In this document: one piece after another, positions 20,582-27,905 of the stretch
Layout: every line of letters starts with the position of its first letter
Numbering within the stretch: the first letter of the stretch is position 1
Program-made: the position numbers and the translations under genes
Notes under the pieces: model-generated
Database searches by the model: none
Seen by the model: only the letters and a program-made list of their open reading frames with translations
What the model was told of the DNA's origin: nothing
Origin: Balamuthia mandrillaris
Taxonomy: Eukaryota > Discosea > Longamoebia > Balamuthiidae
NCBI GenBank assembly: GCA_031835245.1
Contig: JAVKOQ010000555.1
Span: 1-27,905, forward strand
DNA length: 27,905 bases
Direction of reading: 5' to 3'

Positions 20582-20816
20582 CCTCATTTAATCCTCAAAT
20601 CTCCTGGGGAAGAGGAATTTATTCAAGGCACCCAATCCACTTTTTCTACTATTTTGTTTCAACTTTGCTTTCAAGCTTTAATTCATGACCTTTAAAAAGC
20701 CTTTTTTTTCTTTAAAACTACAAATTTATGCTGCCTTATCCTTTATTGCTCCTATTTTTCCTTCATTTTGTGTTTCTTTTGTTTATTTTAAAAAAACATT
20801 TACAATTCATTTTTTA

Positions 20817-22910
20817 TTACCAAAGTTGTGTCAATTCTTCACATACAGTTTGAATGTGTTGAAGCAATGATTGTTGTTCTTCTAATTCAGATTTAAGAAT
20901 ACGATTGTTTTCTTTAAGATAATGAACTTGCTCTCGTGCACCCCAAAGATCTTTAGCAACATTAGGACGTTCCCATTTGTCACTCATTTGTTGCGTTGAG
21001 TCTTTCTTTTTTGTTAAAGGTTGATTAAGGAGGTTATTCAAATGGTCATCCAAGGTAGATAAAAAAGAAGATGATGCATGATTTGCAGAAGGTATAACAC
21101 TATCATGTTGTTTTAATTCTTGAAATTCTTGTAAAGAAAAGTCAGCAAGAGTTGTTTTTTGATGGTTATTTGATTGGCTGTTAATTGTTGCAACTTGTTT
21201 TCTGGCTTTAGAAAAATGAGGCATATTGTTGCATTTTGAAGGAAAGAACAGCGATTCCTTAGCATAAAGCTGTTGCAGCTCTGTTTTGAGAGTTTGATTT
21301 TGAGTCATATAGGCTTTGATTTGTGTAATTAGCTGTTGTTGAGTGCTTTGTGTTTGTTGTAATCTATAAAAGATGATGTTGGCAAGTAAGGCAAGGTGTT
21401 GCAGTATCATTTCGCTAGTTTGGTAAAAGGAAGAGGACATGGTGCCTTTGGGTAGGGTGGATAAGGAAGGAAGAGTAGATAAGGACACTGAAGAGAGGAA
21501 AGGGTGATCTTTTGTGATGCTCACTTTGTTTGTTGATGTTAATAGGTCAGGTTTCTTTGAATCAGTAGAAGCATATGCAGAATCAAGGTGCTCAGTAGCA
21601 AAGTGCTTGTGTAATTGAGTTAGCTGCTTTAGCAAAAAGGCCAAGAATTTGTCTCGAGCTGCAATGCTCTGTATCAAAGTTTCCTCATCTTGTTGGGTCT
21701 TGCAAGAAATTTGCTTGGCTTGGGTACTTTTTGCTCCATTGGCAGATTTATCTAGTTTTTCCTTCCAAAAAACTAAGGTTTATAATCAATCAGAGGAGAA
21801 ATGGATAGGGGCACATACTGTTGCGTCAAAAACGGTGTTGTCTTTTGTTTTTCGGTTTCCCAGTTTTTTTTGTTGCTTGGTATGATCCTTATCCAGCGAT
21901 ATGTGATTCTTTTCAAAGTAAAGTAAGAACCTCGAAGAACATTGTAAAGAGAGAATTCGTACAAGTTGTTGCTGGTTCTGTAACTGTTTGAATGCATAAT
22001 CGCGATCCTGAAGAGCAGTGGTAAGAGAACGTGCCTCAATTGTTTTGGTTTGCGCTATATACTCCGCCTCTTTGAGTTTATTTTCCAAGGTCATGCACCG
22101 CTTCTACATGTTACTTGTTAGGCAAAAATGGATGATGAAATAGTGAAGAGAACGCTTACCCTTAAAATATCTTTCTCATCATTGCACCTTTGTAATTGCT
22201 CAATCATGTTGGGTGAACTGTGTTCTTTCAATTGTTGGTTCAGCTCCTCTCTTTGCATGGTTAATTCTTGGCATCGGCTATGCAAATCAGCAATTTCTTT
22301 ATCTTTGGATTGACGAAGAGGCGTGTAGTATTGTTGATCGTGTGTTGGGTGGTGCTGTTTAGTGCTTGGCGCAGAGGCATGAGGAAAGGTTGGAGGGAAA
22401 GAAGAAGTATTCTGTGGTGTCTCTTCTAAAAAGGTTTGTTGGAGGTGCAGGTCGTAGCCATGAGGGTTCTCTCGTTCCTTCTCCAAATGTTCAATGTAAT
22501 CTCTAGCTTGCAGTAGCAAAGAGGATTGGCGGGATAGCTCTTCATTTTTCTCATCTATGATAACTTTCAACTCAACTAATTGTGCAACCAAGTCCTCTCG
22601 TCCGGAGTCCAAGTGCCCTTTCAGCTGATCTTTCAAGTGGAAGATGGTGAGGCGTAGATTAAAGTTCTCTTTTCTAAGGTCGGCAATAGTCTGAGTATAT
22701 TGGTCAGGGAGTGAAGCGGGAGTGAACTGGCAAAAAGGAGAGCCAGCTTACCGTTTCAAGCTGCTTAAGGGCGAGGTTTTGGGAAATCGGGGTAAAGGGT
22801 GCGAACGCAACTGTCGCAGAAGAGGGCAAGAGAGGGGATTCAGAAGCAGACGGTTTTTGGTCTGGCAAAGATTCTTCTTGTTTGGCAAGGCTTATTGGTG
22901 GCAAAGACAT
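20817..22910 (-). CDS. CM1-domain coiled-coil protein (centrosomin / CDK5RAP2 / Mto1-like)
   Basis: Proteins with CM1 bind and activate gamma-tubulin ring complexes at microtubule-organising centres. My model has four exons: 22910-22752, 22690-22160, 22103-21819 and 21761-20817, giving 639 residues; introns are 56-61 nt, all phase 0. The first intron joins LALKQLET to TIADLRKENFNLRLTIFHL, a close match to the CM1 consensus (L-KENF-LKLRI--L). The next blocks LVELKVIIDEKNEEL and SSLLLQARDYIEHLEKE also follow the CDK5RAP2/centrosomin pattern. The rest is coiled coil broken by Ser/Pro-rich spacers. The start ATG has a CCACC context. A nearer acceptor would give a 25-nt intron, so I chose the usual-sized one. 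The third intron is the least certain. No C-terminal CM2 or PACT motif was recognised. The family call is strong; orthology within it is open. Confidence 0.85.
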
Positions 22911-23227
22911 GGTGGAGGTTTAGCGTGCTAACTGTAGTGCCCTTGAGCAGGCAACAACGACAACGGCAGGCAAGGTGAAGGCCAAAGTAGTATGTGTGCT
23001 CTTCTTTCTTGAGGTTTGGCCGCGGAAAAAAATAAACAAACAAATTTCCGTGTCGACAGGGCGGAAGAAAGAGCAGGAAGGGAGGAGGGAGTAACAGAGG
23101 GAGGAGGGCAGGGGCTGTTGCAAGCAGAACTTCGTTGTCCCATTGATCGGCTTGACCCTTAGTTAGCAGAAGCTTCATCCCATTTTGTTTTGCTGACGGA
23201 AAGCAATTGGGTGGCACTTTCAAAGAT
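22911..23227. promoter_or_regulatory. Divergent promoter region, CM1 gene / MED18
   Basis: 317 bp between two start codons on opposite strands. It holds purine-rich stretches (near 23060-23110) and no obvious TATA box. Both promoters and 5' UTRs must fit here unless they overlap the genes. Confidence 0.5.
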
Positions 23228-24278
23228 ATGTCTAAAACAGGGACAAAGCTAGCTGGTGCAAGCGGAGCGGAGGCTGTGGCGGCCATAGGAGGTAAAATTC
23301 ATGAGTGTTTCCTTCAAGGAGTGCTCGCGGGTGGAAGGGCGCACGCTACCCTGGTGGAGCGGTTACGCGGTTTATGTGAATTGCCTGAAGAGCAAGTGCT
23401 TTACCGTGAGTATGTCTACCGCGCATTAGCCCTCTCCACTGCAGAAGAAAGTACGCCACAGCAACATGAACTGCGAGTACGCTGCACTCTACAGGGTGAA
23501 CCAAGATGGTAACCTTGTCCTTGTCCTTGTCCTTGTCCTTGTCCTTGTCCTTGTCCTTGTCCTTGTCCTTGTCCTTGTCCTTCTATATATTCTGACAACA
23601 TCTAAGGACATTGCACTTCCTGGGCACCCCACAAACACGCGCAGGCCTTACTACCAACGTTCGCAACGTCATAGAAGTGGAGGTTAGCGATAATATTTGT
23701 GCATTTTTAGGGCTGATGGGCTACCATAACACTTTTGACTTTATACGCGATGGCTTGTTGTTCACCACCAGCAAGAAGATCACCGTCACCGTTACCAACA
23801 TCAAGAAGGTGGGCTCACTGATGCTCTTTTCGAAGATGGCGGCTAATAAATGCACAAAACATGCCCACTAATAGCACTTGGCTGACAGGCCACAAAGTAC
23901 ACCATTGACGGAGAGCTTGGACGACACTGCCTTTCTGGTTGAAGTTTCAGCGTTTACAGCAGATCAAGGCATTCAACACACAATGGAGGAAGTTGTTACG
24001 TTTGTTGAACATCTTATCCCGTATGCAGTTACATCACCTTTAGCCAGCTTTCTTATCTGTGCTTTGTGAACGTTGCTAATCAATGCCTCCAATTCAGGTT
24101 GGTGCAGCTGAAAAAGTTCGACTATCGAGTGTTGGCCAAAAGCGCGTCAGCTATACCCTCATCCCAAACTAAGAACAGCACCACCCCCAAAGAGAAACGC
24201 AAGAAAAAGACAAACACTAATGTACAAACTAAAAAGGGCACCTCTCCTCCTGCTAACAGTAGCATCAGAAGGACCTAG
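23228..24278 (+). CDS. MED18: Mediator complex subunit 18
   Basis: MED18 belongs to the Mediator head module, which links activators to RNA polymerase II. Exons are 23228-23508, 23607-23808, 23875-24020 and 24098-24278, giving 269 residues (human 208). The family pattern is present in order: ECFLQGVLAGG and LVERLRGLCELP at the N-terminus; W-TLHFLGTP, made by joining exons 1 and 2 (human has W-HLRYLGQP); LTTNVRNVIEVEVS; FLGLMGYHNTFDFIRDG; ITVTVTNIKK; FLVEVSAF; and the last helix VEHLIPLVQLKKFD. The final 40 residues are lysine/threonine-rich and extra to the family. Acceptors were chosen by phase and conservation: 23606 and 23874 rather than the more obvious CAG sites nearby. Confidence is high although no single motif is catalytic. 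Confidence 0.88.
23512..23582 (+). repeat. (CCTTGT)n repeat in MED18 intron 1
   Basis: About 12 nearly perfect CCTTGT units start 3 nt after the donor of intron 23509-23606 and make up most of it. The sense strand contains no A in this tract. Confidence 0.95.
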
Positions 24279-24356
24279 CATTTCTATCCCTTTTTTTCTC
24301 CTTTGCGTACTTCTTCCTCTTCCTCCATTATGCACTGCAAACAAGATAATGAAGTT

Positions 24357-25220
24357 TTATTCAAGTCTATACTTGGAGCGAAGTGCGGACATGGTACCAT
24401 CAGCTTCCAGTTCCGCCAAACCCACATTGAAGAGGTTCCTCAAAAGGCTGTTCTCGGGAAAGACAAGAGCCAAGGAGTTAGGCGTGGAGAGAGGACCACC
24501 CAAGGTAACTACATCGGTGGTGAAGGTAGTGACAGTGGCAGCGACGATGCCTTGAATTTCGCCCGCCTGTAGGGCAGCTTCCTCTGTGGCGAAGTCGGGG
24601 AATAGTTGAACTCTTTCCTCTCCTACGAGATTGACAGCAGTGGCCACGAACACGCTGCCAGAGACAGCTCCCACCAGGTTAGAAGCGTCGTCAACAAATT
24701 GCTGGAGAGAGGCAAAGGAGGAATCTGGCGGCACGTAGAGGCTCTGTACCGTGACGGCGTACGGAGTAGAATAATCCAAAAATACGTCTCGCGCCGCGTT
24801 GACCGTTATCTGTTCAGCCAGAACGTGGATATTTTCATCGGCAGTGAACTTGTTGAAGTTGCCGTCGGAGGTAGCGGCATCGATGAGAGTGAGCACCTCA
24901 GAAAGAGGTACCATCACGTTCTTAGGCACGCAGTTTTGAAGCTGGCAGAGGGCAGCCACCACCTCGAACCCAAATCCAGGCCTGTCAGTGGAGGTAGGAT
25001 CAATGCCGAAAGGAGAGGTCCAGGCTGCCACCACAACTTGAGCTCCCCCGAGGTCGAAAGAGTGCTGCCGCCCGCTCCCTTCGCAGCAGGATGCGCTGCT
25101 CTCCGGAATCATCCCGGCAAAGTTAAAGTTGATTTCTGTGGCAGAGGTAGCTACCGCCTCACCAACAGCCGCCACAACAACAGCCGCCACAAAAAACAAC
25201 AACCGCAGTTTGTGTCCCAT
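24357..25220 (-). CDS. Secreted family-3 solute-binding-like protein, intronless
   Basis: A single open frame of 287 residues. It has a signal peptide (KLRLLFFVAAVVVAAVGEAVA) and then a domain resembling bacterial periplasmic binding proteins of family 3 and the ligand-binding domain of ionotropic glutamate receptors: TSPFGIDP, GFGFEVVAALCQ, NVMVPLSEVLTLI, VFLDYSTPYAV (the usual D-S-PY block) and an RSKY end. No membrane segment follows, so it is secreted or lumenal. The ligand is unknown. It has no introns and is visibly richer in G+C than its neighbours, unlike five of the other six genes, which suggests acquisition from bacteria or retrocopying. Its stop codon lies inside AATAAA (GAATAAAAC). 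It is convergent with MED18, 78 bp away. The fold assignment rests on motif pattern only. Confidence 0.72.
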   Translation of the reverse strand: MGHKLRLLFFVAAVVVAAVGEAVATSATEINFNFAGMIPESSASCCEGSGRQHSFDLGGAQVVVAAWTSPFGIDPTSTDRPGFGFEVVAALCQLQNCVPKNVMVPLSEVLTLIDAATSDGNFNKFTADENIHVLAEQITVNAARDVFLDYSTPYAVTVQSLYVPPDSSFASLQQFVDDASNLVGAVSGSVFVATAVNLVGEERVQLFPDFATEEAALQAGEIQGIVAATVTTFTTDVVTLGGPLSTPNSLALVFPENSLLRNLFNVGLAELEADGTMSALRSKYRLE

Positions 25221-25258
25221 CCTCCAACTTCCAAAACTTTCAGCGTCAGTAAGTGGGT

Positions 25259-25266
25259 ATTATATA
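25259..25266 (-). promoter_or_regulatory. Candidate TATA box of the binding-protein gene
   Basis: CTTATATAAT on the minus strand ends about 38 bp before the ATG at 25220, which would place transcription start only some 10 nt upstream of the ATG. Confidence 0.45.
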
Positions 25267-26401
25267 AGCTCGCTAACGTGCGTCGGCGCTTCGTTCGCTT
25301 TTAGCCACCGGTTGGGTTGTTGTTGTTGTTGGGGAAACTGCCTCACTTCCTTTTTTTGGAAGGACGAGGGAGGGAGGTGGTTGAGGGTCACTGCACTTTT
25401 GCGTAAAAAACATAGCTGTCCCAGCAGCGTTTGTTCCTCTGCGAAGCGACGCCTTGGCTCAAGGCCACGTGTTCGCGCCTGGTTAACACTAATCATTAAG
25501 AATAATCATTGCAGTAATGCATGAGGCCGCACGAACAAACAACACTCTGCAGAAATTCAAGGCCTTAGGCGAGAATAAGCCGCCATAAGACTGCAGAAAG
25601 CATGCTTCCTGCCACCACTGGAAAAAGCAATGGCAAGACTCCCGGCCAGCGGACTTCCACCATGTTGCAACAAACAAGTTGGCGCGCTGGACATGTGACA
25701 CGGCCGGAAGGCCGACCACACTTGGCAAGAAGGCCCCTTTCCTTTAGGGCTAGCTCTACCCCCATGCTGGTTAGTTGGACCACCCTCCCTTACTTCCTCA
25801 ACCGTATGGAGGCATTATTAACCCCAGAAAAGTTAAGGGCCTGTAATTCTCACGCTACCAACGACGCCCCTGTGCTCCACAATACACTCAAAACAAGAAC
25901 CAAAACCTCTCAGGCTGGCCATAGAGCTGGAACCTCTGCTTCATGTTATCTGCTTTCCGCGACTCCACCACAAAAACGGTATTCGGACCGGGGCTGCACA
26001 AATAATGACCACCAGCACAGGGGTACTTCTGGAGTTTCGTGTTGTTCTTGTTCTACGTTCTTGTTGTTTCTTGCTTCACCATGTCTCCTTATTCTTGTTG
26101 TTCTTGTTCTTGTTCTTCTTGTTCTTGTTGTTCTTCTTGCTCTTCTTCTTCTTCTTCTTCTTCTTCTTCTTCTTCTTCTTCTTCTTCTTCTTCTTGTTCT
26201 TCTTGTTCTTCTTGTTCTTCTTCTTCTTCTTCTTTTCTTCTTCTTCTTCTTCTTCTTCTTCTTCTTCTGCTCCTGCTTCTTTTTCTCTGTTACCTCTCTT
26301 ATTACGCTTTTATTGTAGTAGTGGTAAACGTTGGAGGAGGCAGTGATAGTTCTTCTAATCCGAGATTTGGCGGTGTAGGGAAGCTTCGGAGGTGCTCTTC
26401 G
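25267..26401 (+). other. Upstream region of the PH gene, with possible first exon
   Basis: The frame from ATG 25602 stays open for about 145 codons before running into a TTC/TTG repeat, and from 26322 the PH frame is open (VNVGGGSDSSSNPRFGG). A TTTATTGTAG acceptor lies just before. This would suit a first exon joined by an intron containing the repeat, but no donor that I tried keeps the phase, so no model is given. The stretch 25267-25600 holds the divergent promoter. Confidence 0.35.
26091..26279 (+). repeat. (TTC)n / (TTGTTC)n pyrimidine tract
   Basis: About 190 bp of TTC with TTG and occasional TTTTC interruptions, almost purely T, C and G on the plus strand. It probably lies in an intron or 5' UTR of the PH gene. 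Confidence 0.92.
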
Positions 26402-27882
26402 ATGCCATTAATGCGATGTGCTACCGGTATGTTGCAACGGCCACGAGGCTATCTCTGGGTCATCAACGAGAAGGTTGAGGCAGGACCAAAAGAAGAAGAA
26501 GAAGAAGAAGAACAAGAAGAGCAAGAAGAACAAGAAGAACAAGAAGAAGAGGCAAATTGTACGACCAACGAGTGTGATGTGCTCCAGTGCGATGGGAGAT
26601 GGCGGAAGTACTGGTTCTCTATTGAACAAGATGGTTTTATGCACTTCTCTTATTCAAATGCTCAGGTATTTCGCTTTTACTATTTTCCCTTGAATAAGGT
26701 CGCTGATTATAACAAATAATGCAGAAGGAACAAGCCGTTGGAGGGATTGATTTGCTGCCATGCAATGTGCGTTCGTTGGCCGCTCACTCCAAGCAAGCTC
26801 AATTGGTCACCTCTCTGCTGGCTTGCATGGGCATGGAGCAGCAAGGCAAAGGCGTTGAGAAATGCTCACGATTGGAGAGTTTGGCTGAAGATAGAGAAAT
26901 CGCTGTGCTGGAGACAATGGAGTTCTTCCAACTGCTATCGCCACAAGGAAGCTTCTATTTTAGTCACCCCAATCCAGAAACTGTAGAAAACTGGCTACAT
27001 GCGATTGGTTATGCCATCAATGCTGTACGGCTTCGAGCACTTCGCAAGGAAGAACAAGCTTTACGACGAAGAAAGACCCAGCTAGAACGATGGATAAAGG
27101 AGGAAATGGAGGCAATAAAGAGAAAAGAAGAGGTAAAAAGGAAAGTGGAACACATTAGGCAAAAAATGGAAGCAAGGAAAGCTACTACAACACAGCAGAC
27201 TCAACAGGAAAGCTTAGCTACAATACAGATTGCAACATCAGCTAGTGCTTGTCATGATAGTGCAGACGTTGCCGACATTAGTCTTCCGGACCTAAAATTC
27301 AGGAGGCAGGATGGCACCTCCAAGGATGCTAGGCTGAGCTCAACAGAGTACGAGCAACGTTTGGATGAACTGGAATATTTACTATCGCAAATGAAACAGC
27401 AAATTGGAGAGCTTGCCCTACAGAGCCAAGAAATTGTCGCACAATCCCAGTGCGTTTACGCCTCCGATTGGAAAGACAATCGATCAAGGATGGCCGCCAA
27501 AAGAAAATCCTCGCCTCCCTCCCAGCTCCTACTTCGTAGAAACGACAGCACCGAAGGAGAGTACCCCATATCGCAAGGACGGGCGGTTGTCAATTACCAA
27601 GGTCAACCCAATGAACGTACAGAGAAGGGAAATTGCACTGACAACACTTCCCAAAGCGCAGCCAAATCTGTACATGGCTTTCATACTGTAAAAGAAGGTA
27701 TTGTAGGGCTAAAAAGTTCCAGTTTCATTCCTTCAGAGGATTCTACCGCGGTAATGCCTGGCGGCCAGAAGAAAAAATGGACCTCCTGGCTTAGGACAAA
27801 GCTGACAGGAGTACCTTGGACCGATCACTATCTCGTTTTAAAAAGCGACGGCAATCTTTATCTTTATATGTCACGCCACGAT
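26402..27882 (+). CDS. Double PH-domain coiled-coil protein (partial)
   Basis: Exons are 26402-26665 and 26725-27882; the intron is 59 nt (GTATTT...TGCAG). The first PH domain starts RPRGYLWVI, continues RWRKYWFSIEQDGFMHF and closes with the helix TVENWLHAIGYAINAV. The loop after strand 1 carries a GAA-encoded poly-Glu insertion. A charged coiled coil (nt 27010-27180) and a second, LDELEYLLSQMKQQIGEL, follow. A second PH domain begins at about nt 27765 (KKKWTSWL, HYLVLKSDGNLYLYMS) and is cut at a likely donor (GAT|GTACGC, 27883). Reading on gives TAG after two codons, too early for a complete domain, so the gene probably continues past the window. PH domains usually bind phosphoinositides or proteins at membranes; basic residues support that, but specificity is unknown. 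The start is uncertain: 26402 is the first ATG in the PH frame after the repeat. Confidence 0.72.
26490..26551 (+). repeat. (GAA)n purine tract coding poly-Glu/Gln
   Basis: About 62 bp of GAA with CAA interruptions, read as a run of E and Q within the first PH domain. It is the complement of the TTC tract 210 bp upstream. Confidence 0.92.
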
Positions 27883-27905
27883 GTACGCTAGCCTTCTCCA
27901 ATCCT

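Noticed and set aside
22691-22751. A 25-nt intron in the CM1 gene (acceptor at 22727)
   Set aside because: It preserves the frame but is half the length of any other intron here; the acceptor at 22691 gives 61 nt and a better CM1 match.
22840-23286. 149-codon open frame on the minus strand across the CM1/MED18 promoter region
   Set aside because: It overlaps the starts of both real genes in other frames, has low-complexity content and no domain.
24606-25304. 232-codon plus-strand frame opposite the binding-protein gene
   Set aside because: It is a shadow frame made possible by the G+C-rich coding strand; the minus-strand product has a signal peptide and family motifs, this one has none.
1-27905. 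CRISPR array, bacterial operon or ribosome-binding signals
   Set aside because: No spaced direct repeats of that kind exist, and spliced eukaryotic genes throughout rule out a prokaryotic reading.

Overview
The window is nuclear DNA from a unicellular or otherwise compact eukaryote. Seven protein-coding genes are recognisable; five are split by short GT-AG introns of 50-192 nt, and two are truncated by the window edges. Their families (lysosomal alpha-mannosidase, EMC7, SEN2, MED18, a CM1-type microtubule-nucleation scaffold, a tandem-BTB protein, a double-PH protein) are general eukaryotic ones. I cannot name the organism; the mixture suggests a free-living protist.

Layout. 1-2933 (+): 3' part of a tandem BTB/POZ gene, IBtk-like. 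3095-7379 (-): complete 15-exon GH38 lysosomal-type alpha-mannosidase, convergent with it. 7632-8874 (+): EMC7, divergent from the mannosidase. 8973-10185 (+): SEN2, catalytic subunit of tRNA-splicing endonuclease, 98 bp behind EMC7. 10186-20816: transposon island with no credible host gene. It holds four solo LTRs of two families (two A, two B), one more LTR of a third type (C), pieces of a non-LTR (LINE) element, a broken Ty3/gypsy-like element, and an unidentified repeat present in inverted orientation. 20817-22910 (-): a coiled-coil gene whose N-terminus carries a CM1 (centrosomin motif 1) segment. 23228-24278 (+): MED18. 24357-25220 (-): an intronless secreted protein resembling bacterial family-3 solute-binding proteins. 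26402-27882 and beyond (+): a protein with two PH domains and coiled coil between them.

Gene models for the mannosidase, EMC7, SEN2, CM1 protein and MED18 were assembled by hand from splice signals, reading phase and family conservation; each sums to a whole number of codons. Outside the island genes are packed tightly: 78-161 bp between convergent or tandem neighbours, 250-320 bp in two divergent pairs, and a longer, partly unresolved gap before the PH gene. The island sits between two converging 3' ends, so it separates no promoter from its gene. The genes are housekeeping functions in separate pathways (glycan turnover, membrane-protein insertion, tRNA splicing, microtubule nucleation, transcription), with no sign of a shared pathway.

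The most unusual features are: introns that repeatedly carry simple repeats with a pyrimidine-rich or A-free sense strand; LTR ends that can fold into a TGTTGG/CCAACA hairpin; a layered insertion history readable inside the island; complementary TTC and GAA tracts in the PH gene; and the intronless bacterial-type binding-protein gene.
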